41,593 nt of DNA from Planctomycetaceae bacterium (GTDB taxonomy: Bacteria; Planctomycetota; Planctomycetia; Pirellulales; Pirellulaceae): positions 1 through 41,593 of the forward strand of contig JAJTFC010000052.1 of the NCBI GenBank assembly GCA_021298315.1, given 5' to 3'. The first letter of the stretch is position 1. Each line of letters starts with the position of its first letter. The notes under the pieces are model-generated. The model was not told the origin of the DNA and made no database searches. It saw nothing but the letters and a program-made list of their open reading frames with translations. Of the stretch, positions 1 through 8,496 are shown one piece after another. Made by a program: the position numbers and the translations under genes.

Positions 1-221
1 TTGGAGGCAAGGTGGCATTCGCTCCGCAGATAGCTAACGAATCGCTCAGACCAACCGGCAAAGCTGGTTTCCTGCAGTGGTGCAGTTTGGTTCTGAAGCG
101 AAAGTTTCTTAAGTTTGCTTTTCATATCTGCAATATACCTCACCGCTCAGAGCGATTACACTTGGTGGTGGTTTCGGGTACTCGAGTAGGTCTATATTTC
201 TTTTCTTAACGGGTGAGTTGC

Positions 222-1211
222 ATGAGGGTACTGGTTGTCGGGGGTGCTGGATACATCGGATCGCATACAGTCAAGCTGCTCAATGAAACCGAACATGAAG
301 TCTGGGTTTACGACAATTTGTCGATGGGGCATCGCCAAAGTGTTCGGTCCGACCAACTGATTGTCGGCGATTTGTTCGACCGTCAATCGCTAGAGCGTGT
401 GCTTGAAGAAAAGCGGATCGAAGCGGTGATGCACTTTGCAGCATTCGCTTACGTAGGGGAATCGGTTCAAGATCCGGCCAAGTATTATCAGAACAACATC
501 GTTGCGACCTTGGGACTCTTTGAATCGATGCGAAGATGTGGTGTCAAGAAGTTCGTTTTCTCGAGCACAACGGCCACCTATGGCCAGCCCGAAAAAATCC
601 CCATCGCCGAGGATACGCTTCAGCTACCGATTAACCCCTATGGTTTTACCAAATTGGTGATCGAACGCGCTTTGAAAGACTACGCTCATGCTTATGGATT
701 TGCTGGTGCCTCACTGCGATATTTCAATGCTTCGGGTGCGGCCTCCGACGGTTCGATCGGAGAGGATCACACTCCCGAAACGCATCTGATCCCATTGGTT
801 TTGCAAGTCGCCTTGGGGCAGCGGGATTCGATTCAGGTTTTCGGAAGCGACTACCCAACCCCCGATGGAACTTGTATCCGAGATTATATTCATGTCGAAG
901 ATTTGGCCACCGCCCATCTGGCTGCTTTGGAAAAACTCCAGTCGAGCAAGGTCTTAGAGGTCAATCTCGGTACGGGTGTTGGCAACAGCGTTCTTGAGGT
1001 GATCAATGCTTGCCGCAAAGCAAGCGGTCATCCGATTCCGACTGTGATGTGTCCAAGACGCGCTGGAGATCCGGCGGAACTCGTCGCCGAATGCTCCTTG
1101 GCCAAGCAAGTTTTAGGTTGGGAACCTCGCTACAGGCAAATCGATCAAATTGTTCAAACCGCTTGGAATTGGCACCTTTCTCATCCGAGAGGATATGCTG
1201 ATCCTTCCTGA
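222..1211 (+). CDS. galE: UDP-glucose 4-epimerase GalE
   Basis: Interconverts UDP-glucose and UDP-galactose in the cytoplasm, feeding envelope polysaccharide synthesis. The N-terminus has the NAD-binding Rossmann signature GGAGYIGSH starting at residue 7. SSTTATYG supplies the catalytic Ser/Thr region, and Tyr140/Lys144 in NPYGFTK form the extended-SDR YxxxK pair. The length of 329 residues is typical of the family (about 330-340). The frame is open from a GTG at 213, but the ATG at 222 puts the family's usual M-x-V-L-V-x-GGAGYIG start in place and has a purine-rich GGTGAG just upstream, so 222 is preferred. The acyltransferase 49 bp downstream on the same strand may be co-transcribed. Family assignment is firm; substrate specificity towards glucose/galactose is inferred. 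Confidence 0.93.
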   Translation: MRVLVVGGAGYIGSHTVKLLNETEHEVWVYDNLSMGHRQSVRSDQLIVGDLFDRQSLERVLEEKRIEAVMHFAAFAYVGESVQDPAKYYQNNIVATLGLFESMRRCGVKKFVFSSTTATYGQPEKIPIAEDTLQLPINPYGFTKLVIERALKDYAHAYGFAGASLRYFNASGAASDGSIGEDHTPETHLIPLVLQVALGQRDSIQVFGSDYPTPDGTCIRDYIHVEDLATAHLAALEKLQSSKVLEVNLGTGVGNSVLEVINACRKASGHPIPTVMCPRRAGDPAELVAECSLAKQVLGWEPRYRQIDQIVQTAWNWHLSHPRGYADPS

Positions 1212-1260
1212 GGGCAACGGTCGCGTATGATTGGAAGTTTCTCCTGGAGTTGAGGTTTGA

Positions 1261-2478
1261 ATGCAAGACATCATTATCGAAAAACCCTACGAGTTTATCC
1301 CTCCGAATCGACGCCGCTGGCTACCTCGTACCGTTTTGAAACTCAATATCGTGCCTTGGTACCTAAGGCGATACGAAGGGATCGTTTCGCACAGGCTCGA
1401 AGGGATCGACCATTTCCGAGAGTCACTCAGGCAAGGCCATGGGGTGTTGCTAGCTCCAAACCATTGCCGTTACGCAGATCCATTGGTTTTGTCCCATGTG
1501 GCCGTCGCTGCCGACACGCTCATGTATGCGATGGCCTCTTGGCATTTGTTTCATCAAAGCCGTTTTCAACGCTGGGCTCTGCGAACCATGGGAGCTTACA
1601 GTGTCTATCGCGAGGGTCTCGATCGCCAAGCATTGGATTTAGCGGTCGAAACGCTTTCGCTTCCCGATCGGCCCTTGGTTGTCTTCCCAGAGGGTGCCGT
1701 CTTTCGTACGAACGATGTGCTTCAACCACTGCTCGACGGTGTGGCATTCATCGCCCGCACAGCCGCCAAGCGTCGTGCCAAGGAGAGCTCGTCAGGCAAA
1801 GTCGTGATCCATCCGGTTGCGATCAAGTATCTGTTCCATGGGGATCTGAACAAGGCCATTGGACCCACCCTCGAATCGCTCGAAAAGAGATTGACTTGGG
1901 AAGCCACCAAGCAAGCCCCATTGGTCGAGAGGATCGCCAAAATCACGCATGCGATGCTCAGTCTCAAAGAAATCGAATACCTCGGCGCCCCTCAAAGCGG
2001 CGCGTTTGTCGATCGGCAGCAACGACTCGTCGATCATCTGCTCGAACCGCTCGAGCAGCAATGGTTGGGTAAGCAGGCAGCTGGGCCAATCATCCCTCGC
2101 ATCAAAGCCCTCAGGATGAAAATCGTCCCAGAGCTAACGACTGGCGAATTGACCGAATCGGAGAGGGAACGCCGATGGCAACAACTTTCTCGGATCTATC
2201 TTTCCCAGCAGATAGCGTCCTATCCACCCGAGTACCTCTCCTCGCCGACGACCGATACGCGGATCCTCGAAACCATCGAACGACTCGAAGAGGATCTTAC
2301 CGATAAAGCAGGTATCCATGGGCCGATGGAAGTGGTCATTCGCATCGATAAGGCGATCGAGGTGCCCGTCGATCGAGCACCCAAGGGCGAGGAGGATCCG
2401 ATCATGAAGACGCTTCGCGAACGCTTACAGGCCATGCTCGATGATTTGGCAACATGGAGCAATCGGGTCAGTCTCTAA
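1261..2478 (+). CDS. PlsC-type 1-acylglycerol-3-phosphate acyltransferase-like protein with long C-terminal extension
   Basis: Shows the two hallmark blocks of the glycerolipid acyltransferase (PlsC/LPLAT) fold: NHCRYAD at residues 67-73 (the catalytic NHx4D box) and FPEG at 142-145 (phosphate-binding block III). It should therefore move an acyl chain onto a lysophospholipid or related acceptor at the inner membrane. At 405 residues it is much longer than a minimal PlsC (about 220-250). The last 150 or so residues are charged and helical, with no motif I recognise. The ATG at 1261 is preceded by GAGG five bases upstream, a good ribosome binding site for this window. It lies behind galE, which is compatible with an envelope role. 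The exact acceptor is unknown. A second, shorter PlsC homologue lies at 29191. Confidence 0.85.
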   Translation: MQDIIIEKPYEFIPPNRRRWLPRTVLKLNIVPWYLRRYEGIVSHRLEGIDHFRESLRQGHGVLLAPNHCRYADPLVLSHVAVAADTLMYAMASWHLFHQSRFQRWALRTMGAYSVYREGLDRQALDLAVETLSLPDRPLVVFPEGAVFRTNDVLQPLLDGVAFIARTAAKRRAKESSSGKVVIHPVAIKYLFHGDLNKAIGPTLESLEKRLTWEATKQAPLVERIAKITHAMLSLKEIEYLGAPQSGAFVDRQQRLVDHLLEPLEQQWLGKQAAGPIIPRIKALRMKIVPELTTGELTESERERRWQQLSRIYLSQQIASYPPEYLSSPTTDTRILETIERLEEDLTDKAGIHGPMEVVIRIDKAIEVPVDRAPKGEEDPIMKTLRERLQAMLDDLATWSNRVSL

Positions 2479-2755
2479 TGAAGAACATAGCCTTTCGGAC
2501 GATCTGACTTTAGAATACCGGTAATAAAAATGGTTCTTCAGGTATTTTATCGGCTAGAAGCTCGGTTTTCCCGTACTCAGCATCGCGGTAATCGTGCTCG
2601 TACTCGTACTCGAAAACGCTTGAATCAGTTCAGGGCGATCACCTTTTAAAGGAAGCTGGAACCCTAGTATTTGTCCACTTTGTCAACGACATCCCAATAA
2701 GACTATTTCAAGTACGAGTACCGTTTCGAAGTCAAAAACATCGAGGGCTAAAAGT
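2479..2755. other. Intergenic region between convergent genes, containing a dispersed repeat
   Basis: No credible coding frame is seen. The region separates the galE/acyltransferase pair from the convergent minus-strand gene run. It contains the GTACTCG-rich dispersed repeat (2535-2612) and an outlying inverted arm AGTACGAGTA at 2711-2720, which is the exact reverse complement of TACTCGTACT at 2601-2610. A transcript could fold the two arms together with about 100 bases between them. Confidence 0.6.
2535..2612 (+). repeat. Dispersed GTACTCG-type intergenic repeat, copy A
   Basis: The segment matches the reverse complement of 38801-38876 over almost its whole length. Shared words include TTCAGG, CTCGGTTTTC, CGTACTCAG, ATCGCGGTA and CTCGTACTCG in the same order with nearly the same spacing. 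Copy A ends in a short run of the hexamer-like unit CGTACT. The match is direct evidence for a dispersed element. Whether it moves, folds or is transcribed is not visible. Confidence 0.75.
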
Positions 2756-3715
2756 CTAGGCCTCGAAGTTTCCGTGCGTACCGAGACCGCTTCCAAGGTG
2801 GATTTCGCAAGCCAATCGGGCAGTGATAAACATCCACTCGCACAGTTCCGGAGAGTGATCGAAGCAGGCTTTGAGCTCGCTGCGCAGGTACCCTAGATCG
2901 CAGGGGCCTCGGAGTCGGTTGCGTTCCCGATAGATCACCGGCCAGACACAGTTCCAGGTCCGACGGATCCAAGGACTCAGCCCGTAACTATCGGCAAGCA
3001 AAACGTCGCGGTGCCACTGCGCAAGCTCAGCGATGCAACTGGTCCATGCCGTCGAGTCAGGGGTGAATTGACCGACGGTCGTTTTCGATTTGAATCGTTC
3101 GTTGGCACTTGCCAGAGCGTCGATCAATCGTTCGGTTAGAAGCTCGAAAGAGGGTCGCGGTGCGATGAATTCTGACTCGTACTCGATACTCATCCAATCG
3201 GGTTGCGCAAAACGCACGGTCCAAGTCCGTGGTGACCAATCGAGCCAGCAGTCCAGCTCAAGTACATCGCCAGAGGGAAAGGCGTTGACATTCATCGGTT
3301 TGCTTCGCCGGATGGCTTGTTTGCGAACCATCGTCGTCCAGTCCTGGGAAGTCACCCGCGCGGTAGCTGGTATTGCGAATTTTTCAATACCAAGATTTAT
3401 AAGCCACCGTCTTTTCGGATCGTCGACCTGCTGGGTTAGTTGCTCCAGGTTAGGAGTGAAGACAAATTCCTCGTCGTCCTCGAAGTGCCATGGCAAGGCA
3501 TTGGCTGGGATGAGTTCTAAGAGTCCCCCAAGCTTGTTTTCTTGAGCGTAATTCCAAAGCTTGATCGCTTCGTCTGTTTGTTCCGGGAGCGTCTGGCTGG
3601 ACGTAAGGACTTGGATGGTCGTGATCCAAGGCCGAATGGTTCGGGCTTTTTCGTGATTGATGCACAGTGTCAGGGATTGAAGCCAGCTCTCGGTGAATTC
3701 GCGTTGGTTTGTCAT
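2756..3715 (-). CDS. Hypothetical protein, 319 residues
   Basis: I do not recognise this family. It is a soluble-looking protein, unusually rich in Trp and acidic/basic residues, with no signal peptide, no membrane segment and no clear catalytic motif. Coding on the minus strand is supported by an uninterrupted frame with a normal amino-acid composition and by its position: it is the last gene of a same-strand run and starts 59 bp beyond the alcohol dehydrogenase stop. The ATG at 3715 is the natural start. Co-transcription with the vitamin-cofactor genes upstream is plausible but says little about function. A competing plus-strand frame at 3090-3545 has the composition of a shadow. Confidence 0.65.
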   Translation of the reverse strand: MTNQREFTESWLQSLTLCINHEKARTIRPWITTIQVLTSSQTLPEQTDEAIKLWNYAQENKLGGLLELIPANALPWHFEDDEEFVFTPNLEQLTQQVDDPKRRWLINLGIEKFAIPATARVTSQDWTTMVRKQAIRRSKPMNVNAFPSGDVLELDCWLDWSPRTWTVRFAQPDWMSIEYESEFIAPRPSFELLTERLIDALASANERFKSKTTVGQFTPDSTAWTSCIAELAQWHRDVLLADSYGLSPWIRRTWNCVWPVIYRERNRLRGPCDLGYLRSELKACFDHSPELCEWMFITARLACEIHLGSGLGTHGNFEA

Positions 3716-3774
3716 GGAGGCGATATAGCCGTTTAAGTTGGCCTAGTGCTAGAGCGAATCGGATAATCGATCCA

Positions 3775-4815
3775 CTATATCGAAAAGTCGATAATCGTCA
3801 TTCCCGAGTTGGGAAACTTATCAAACTCTGTAAGTAACAACGCTCCTTGTTCAAGCCCAACTCGGTTGCTAACGAGGCGATCGGGTGCGAGTTTTCGGCT
3901 CGCGATTTTCTCGAAAATCTCTTGATAGTAAGTTGGTTGCATGCCGTGGCTGCCGTAGATTTCGAGTTCTTTGGCGATGACCATGGCCATGGGTATTTGA
4001 GGCCGAGATTGCTCGGCAAGCATGAGTCCAACCTGGACATGACGGCCCCTTTTGGCCAAGCAAGCGATCGAGTTGTAGCAAGTCTGAGGATGACCTAGAG
4101 CATCGAGCGAAACATTTGCACCTCGACCGGTGATATCGCCGATGGCCGAAACGACATCGACCTTGGTTGCATCGAGAGTCACTTGGGCACCCAGAGCGCT
4201 GGCCGACGCAAGTCGGCTCGATTGCACATCGACTGCGATGATTTTAGCTCCGAGCGATTTGGCAATCATGATCGCCGAGAGGCCCACGCCACCACAACCG
4301 TGGATCGCGACCCACTGGCCTTGCTCGAGGCGAGCTTGGGACACCAAGGCTCTATAGGCGGTGATGAATCGGCAACCGAGACTCGCAGCGCTGATAAAGT
4401 CGATACCCTCGGGCAAGGCAACTAGGTTCACATCGGCCTGTTGGATGAGAACTCGATCTGCGAAGCCTCCCCAGTGGGTAAAGCCCGGTTGCGAGTGATG
4501 ATCGCAGATGTGAGTATTTCCTAGTTTGCATTCCAAGCAAGTCCCACAACCGCAACAAAAAGGAACAGTCACTGGCTGCCCCTCCCGGAAATTTCTGACC
4601 GATTTGCCGACCGAGACGATTACTCCCGAGAGTTCGTGGCCTGGCACATGTGGGAGTTTAATGTCCGGATCATGTCCCATCCAAGCGTGCCAGTCACTTC
4701 TGCAAATGCCGCATGCTTTAAGCTCGATGACCGCTGCATGTTCTGCAGGAGATGGATCGGGAAGATCCTCGATCGAAATAGCACCTCGAAAACTCCGAAA
4801 GATAGCTGCTCGCAT
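3775..4815 (-). CDS. Zinc-dependent alcohol dehydrogenase (MDR superfamily)
   Basis: Medium-chain dehydrogenase of 346 residues. CGICRSDWHAW near residue 36 provides the first catalytic-zinc Cys, and GHE follows in PGHELSG. The four-cysteine structural-zinc lobe is present as CGCGTCLECKLGNTHIC. The nucleotide-binding fold has GCGGVG near residue 170, followed by an acidic residue (AVD) that favours NAD(H) over NADP(H). It should oxidise an alcohol or reduce an aldehyde; the substrate cannot be read from the sequence. The ATG at 4815 lies only 10 bp after the thiD stop, so the two are almost certainly co-transcribed. Confidence 0.88.
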   Translation of the reverse strand: MRAAIFRSFRGAISIEDLPDPSPAEHAAVIELKACGICRSDWHAWMGHDPDIKLPHVPGHELSGVIVSVGKSVRNFREGQPVTVPFCCGCGTCLECKLGNTHICDHHSQPGFTHWGGFADRVLIQQADVNLVALPEGIDFISAASLGCRFITAYRALVSQARLEQGQWVAIHGCGGVGLSAIMIAKSLGAKIIAVDVQSSRLASASALGAQVTLDATKVDVVSAIGDITGRGANVSLDALGHPQTCYNSIACLAKRGRHVQVGLMLAEQSRPQIPMAMVIAKELEIYGSHGMQPTYYQEIFEKIASRKLAPDRLVSNRVGLEQGALLLTEFDKFPNSGMTIIDFSI

Positions 4816-4825
4816 CGCTATGCCA

Positions 4826-5653
4826 CTAGGATGTCATTTCATCCGGTTCGTTGGCCAGCACACGAGTCTCGACCGGACTGCGTCCTTTTCCAATCGGATG
4901 GGTATTGTGGATACCGATCGAGACTTGTCGGATAGCCCGCTGGACAATGCGCTTGAGATCGGTCTCTCCGAGTGCGATCAAAGCAGCGATGGTCGCCGAC
5001 AAAACACAGCCGGCTCCGTGTGTGTTCTGGGTATCAAAATGCTTCGACTGGATTGCGATATTCTCTTTGCCGGATCCCAAAATGTGCTCCGACTGCCCAT
5101 CGACTTGCCCCATCTTGGCCAGGACGAACCTAGCCCCCATCTGATGCAGGTCGTGGATGGCTTTGGCCACATCCTGGTTGGTCTTGATCGCAATGCCGGT
5201 GAGCTTCTCGAGTTCGAATCGGTTCGGGGTCACCAAGAACGCTTTAGGAAGCAATCGGCGGTAGGCATCGACAGCATCGTCGGCCACCAGGGGATCACCA
5301 TGCTTGCTGACCATGACCGGATCGACGATCAGTGGAAACGTAAATTGCTGTGCGGCTTGGTGGATCGCATCGATTGTCTCGGCGGTACCCAGCGCGCCGG
5401 TTTTGGCCACGACCGGTTGGATATCGTCGAGGACGGCTGCGAGTTGATCGAGGACCAATTCGCTAGGGAGGTTTTCTATGCGGCGAACCCCCAGTGAGTT
5501 TTGCGCCGTGATCATCGTCACGACCGAGGCACCATAGACGCCAAACTGCTGGAATGTTTTCAAGTCGGCTTGCAACCCCGCACCGCCACTGCTATCCGAA
5601 CCGGCAATGGTAAGTGCAATCGCGTTGGGTCGGTATTCGGTCGGCCTGTTCAT
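4826..5653 (-). CDS. thiD: Hydroxymethylpyrimidine / phosphomethylpyrimidine kinase ThiD
   Basis: Phosphorylates the pyrimidine moiety of thiamine (HMP to HMP-P to HMP-PP). The sequence shows the ribokinase-like ThiD hallmarks: AGSDSSGGAGLQADLKTF at the N-terminus, VDPVMVSKHGDPLV in the middle, and THGAGCVLSA, the anion-hole/catalytic segment that is GTGC in most relatives. Its length of 275 residues is typical. It lies 45 bp after pdxH (vitamin B6) and 10 bp before an alcohol dehydrogenase. Some ThiD-family kinases also phosphorylate pyridoxal, so a salvage role alongside PdxH is possible but is only inferred. No TPP riboswitch-like element was recognised upstream. Confidence 0.92.
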   Translation of the reverse strand: MNRPTEYRPNAIALTIAGSDSSGGAGLQADLKTFQQFGVYGASVVTMITAQNSLGVRRIENLPSELVLDQLAAVLDDIQPVVAKTGALGTAETIDAIHQAAQQFTFPLIVDPVMVSKHGDPLVADDAVDAYRRLLPKAFLVTPNRFELEKLTGIAIKTNQDVAKAIHDLHQMGARFVLAKMGQVDGQSEHILGSGKENIAIQSKHFDTQNTHGAGCVLSATIAALIALGETDLKRIVQRAIRQVSIGIHNTHPIGKGRSPVETRVLANEPDEMTS

Positions 5654-5698
5654 AGAGCTGGTGTCCTTTGAAAATGAGTTGCGCGGTGGCCCGTATGG

Positions 5699-6346
5699 CT
5701 AGGGTCCCAGACGATCGACTTGCCAATGGCCATCATCGCGGCGCAGGTATCGAAAGCGATCGTGAAGCCGCGAGGGGCGGCCTTGCCAAAATTCAATCAA
5801 ATCGGGACGCACCCGATATCCACCCCAATGCTCTGGACAAGGAACATCGGCACCCTGAAGCTCCGAGTCCAGTTGGTCGACCAATTTGGTCAGCGTCGAT
5901 TCATCCGCAATGACTTGCGACTGTGGCGAGACGTTGGCGCTGAGTTGGCTAGATCGAGGTCTGGAACGAAAGTACTTTTCCGAGAGGCTCGGATCGACTT
6001 TAGTCGCGATCCCTTCGATTCGAATTTGACGTTCGATGATCGGCCAAAAGAAGCCCAAAGCAACGCGAGGATCGCTGTCGATTTGCTCGCCTTTGGCAGA
6101 GAGGTAATTGGTGAAAAAGGTAAAGCCTCTTTCGTCAAACTCTTTGAGAAGCACGATCCTGCAGGCAGCGCCGCCATCGGGCTTGGCCGTCGCTAGGCTC
6201 ATCGCATTGGGCTCAAACCATTCGGGCAGATCCGTGCTACGCAACTGGTCGAACCAAGTTTGAAATAGCGAGATTGGATCTTCGGGCATCTGCTCACGGG
6301 TCAGTGAGCCGAAGCGATAGTCGCGTCGCAGGTGATGGATCGTCAT
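5699..6346 (-). CDS. pdxH: Pyridoxamine 5'-phosphate oxidase PdxH
   Basis: FMN-dependent oxidase that makes pyridoxal 5'-phosphate from PNP/PMP. It has 215 residues against about 218 in the classical enzyme. It opens with the family's N-terminal helix region (RRDYRFGSLTREQ). It contains the RIVLLKEFDERGFTFFTNY flavin-binding strand pair and FWPIIERQIRIEG. It ends with the substrate/FMN segment EFWQGRPSRLHDR and the terminal R-L-x-P-like tail RLGP. The ATG at 6346 follows the stop of the large exported protein by only 3 bp, indicating translational coupling. Catalytic positions look intact, so it is expected to be active. Confidence 0.94.
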   Translation of the reverse strand: MTIHHLRRDYRFGSLTREQMPEDPISLFQTWFDQLRSTDLPEWFEPNAMSLATAKPDGGAACRIVLLKEFDERGFTFFTNYLSAKGEQIDSDPRVALGFFWPIIERQIRIEGIATKVDPSLSEKYFRSRPRSSQLSANVSPQSQVIADESTLTKLVDQLDSELQGADVPCPEHWGGYRVRPDLIEFWQGRPSRLHDRFRYLRRDDGHWQVDRLGP

Positions 6347-6349
6347 AGA

Positions 6350-8293
6350 CTAATTGGTTGCCGATGGCTTTTTACCGAGGATAAACGCATCGATACCCCA
6401 ACCATCTTTTTCGGTGCGAACCACAAAACCTCGCGGAGTGAAGAAGTGCTTGACTTGTTCGTAGGGGGGCAGTTTACTGCCTTGAAACTCTTGAGGCTTG
6501 GATTTGTCGGTCTTGAGAACCCGCTCGGCGATGATCGCCATGAGGGATCTAGACTGAGGCAAGATACCTTGGCGGAATAGTTCGTACTGCATCTCAGCCG
6601 AACGATCCGCTAGATCGATCTCCGAGAAGCATTGGCCTTCGGCACTCAAAAGCTTTTCTTGCATGGCTCGAACCGATTGCACCGAAGAGAGCTTTTCGAA
6701 GTCGCCATGGATCGCTTGGTTCTTTGCATTTTCGATGACTTGAACCAGTGAGTCGGGGTTGGATGCAAAGACGAAATAGCCATCGACGATGCAGACACCC
6801 CATTTGTTGAGCAGAGGCTTTTCCTCATCCTCCTCCTCCTTGGCGTTCTTGTTCCCAGGATTGTTAAACTCGATGACCTCTTCTTCTTCCTCATCGTTGG
6901 AGAATTTCCAGATTCGATAGTCGCCGACATCTTCGATCGATGCCCCAGGTTCGCTCTTGGAGTAGCGATTCAAAACGCCGTAGAGTTTGTTTTCAGGGTC
7001 GTTGAGTTTGATACAGATCAACGATCGCTTCGAGTCGGGGGTGATCGGCTCAATGATCTCAGTGACGGTGTAGAACTCTTGACCGATATGTGGTAGTATC
7101 TCCTTGCGGATATCGATTTGAGGGCCTTGTGGATCATTTTTGATCTGTTCCAAGATTTCGTCGAACTGAGCATCACCGATGTAGGCATCGACGATCCCAC
7201 GCAGCTTAGGAAAAGCTTCGGTAAAGTTCCAGGAAAAGCCCATGACACTGGCCGAACCAGCGGAGATCCAGGGGGGAGGAACCAGGGCCTTTTGATTTGG
7301 AAAGTCCAGGATCTGCACCGATTCAGGAAGCTCCTCTTCCCGCAGAACGAAGCCTTGGTGATGCATGTCGAGATCTTCCTTGGCAAGTTGGATACTGCCA
7401 GCTGCAGCAAGGATGCTACCAAAACCTTGGTCTTCAAGGAGTTTGAGCAGATCGACTTGCTTTTTGCCCTTCTGAGCCGAAATCGATCGGAGGAGTTTTC
7501 CAAGCCCCAGAGGTTTTACAAAGTATTCGATCTCCGCAGTGTGCTCATCGCGGACGATCCGCTGCTGGATTTTGGCATACAGCTCGGACTTAGCCAGCGA
7601 ATCCTCGCGGGGATTCGACTGCGCCCCGATGAGTTCTTGGATCGATCGCAGGTCATCGGAAATCAGGAGCTGATCCTTGGAAACCGCAAAGTAGGAATCC
7701 CTAGCGCGTCCATCGGCAGAGAGCTTCGGGATGCTGTAGTGCTTGACCTCAATCCCGCTGGCATCGATTTTCTTGAGGATGCCTTTTTGACTCTCCATAT
7801 CGAGCCCCACCCGTTGAAAAAACTTATCAACGGCTTCGCTTCGTTCGGCTACATCGATGATCAACGCCAAGGAGAAGGGTTTCTCGGTGACTTCGGGTCG
7901 AGAAATCAAACCCAATGCCGCTTGGCCCGAACAAAGATTTTCAAGATCCTCAACCTTGAGACTTAGTTGCCAACCGGCACTGGCCAGACGTCGGCGAAGC
8001 TCCTCTTGCTGATTGGACCAAAAATCCTTCATCCGATCGTCGTCGGCTAGCTGTCCGAGCTGGGTCTCTTTCCAGTTCTTGATAAACTCCGATGATTTTG
8101 GAAGTACGGTGAAAGCCTGGGTCGAGCCTGGAAGCAGATCGACGGCTTTGGGAAGTTCTTGGGCAATTGCAGCTTGGCTCAGCAACCAGGCGACCAATAG
8201 GACACCTCCGAACATCGAGCTTTTGGGGAATTGTCCTAGCCTCGAGGGCCAGAGTGCAGCGCTTCGGATCAGTCGCACAGGCAGGGTCTCCAT
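6350..8293 (-). CDS. Large exported protein of unknown function
   Basis: A 647-residue protein with no family that I can name. From the ATG at 8293 there is a basic stretch, then a hydrophobic segment at about residues 27-42 ending in AAIAQ, a good signal-peptidase I site, so the mature protein is probably periplasmic or extracellular. The frame is open further upstream to 8434, but that part is low-complexity and overlaps the divergent promoter region, so 8293 is preferred. The mature part is charged, with a Glu/Asp-rich tract (EEEEEVIEF and KEEEDEEK) around residues 500-525. It ends 3 bp before pdxH, making it the first gene of a cofactor operon, which is odd company for an exported protein. 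Confidence 0.75.
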   Translation of the reverse strand: METLPVRLIRSAALWPSRLGQFPKSSMFGGVLLVAWLLSQAAIAQELPKAVDLLPGSTQAFTVLPKSSEFIKNWKETQLGQLADDDRMKDFWSNQQEELRRRLASAGWQLSLKVEDLENLCSGQAALGLISRPEVTEKPFSLALIIDVAERSEAVDKFFQRVGLDMESQKGILKKIDASGIEVKHYSIPKLSADGRARDSYFAVSKDQLLISDDLRSIQELIGAQSNPREDSLAKSELYAKIQQRIVRDEHTAEIEYFVKPLGLGKLLRSISAQKGKKQVDLLKLLEDQGFGSILAAAGSIQLAKEDLDMHHQGFVLREEELPESVQILDFPNQKALVPPPWISAGSASVMGFSWNFTEAFPKLRGIVDAYIGDAQFDEILEQIKNDPQGPQIDIRKEILPHIGQEFYTVTEIIEPITPDSKRSLICIKLNDPENKLYGVLNRYSKSEPGASIEDVGDYRIWKFSNDEEEEEVIEFNNPGNKNAKEEEDEEKPLLNKWGVCIVDGYFVFASNPDSLVQVIENAKNQAIHGDFEKLSSVQSVRAMQEKLLSAEGQCFSEIDLADRSAEMQYELFRQGILPQSRSLMAIIAERVLKTDKSKPQEFQGSKLPPYEQVKHFFTPRGFVVRTEKDGWGIDAFILGKKPSATN

Positions 8294-8496
8294 TCGTGAC
8301 AAACTTGTCAAAAAGCGAATAGCCTTTCGCTTACCAACCGTGTATGGTATCCCAAAACCCGCCAATTGGGGACTTGGGGTCGAGAGTCCGCCCTTTTTTC
8401 CTCCAGCGGCCTTTTCGCGACGGTATCTATTCATTATTTGCTCTTTATTTTCTATTTTTGATCAGTCTTTTCACGCAAACCTTCCCCCCTACGAAC

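Noticed and set aside
12..209. A 65-codon plus-strand frame before galE
   Set aside because: No ribosome binding site, no recognisable motif, and it ends just before galE; the region is more likely the galE promoter area or the end of something outside the window.
4526..5497. A 323-codon plus-strand frame over thiD and the alcohol dehydrogenase
   Set aside because: It is the antisense shadow of two clearly recognisable enzymes.
4816..5698. TPP riboswitch upstream of or within the thiD region
   Set aside because: The conserved CTGAGA-type core of the thi-box was not found, and the space between pdxH and thiD is only 45 bp.
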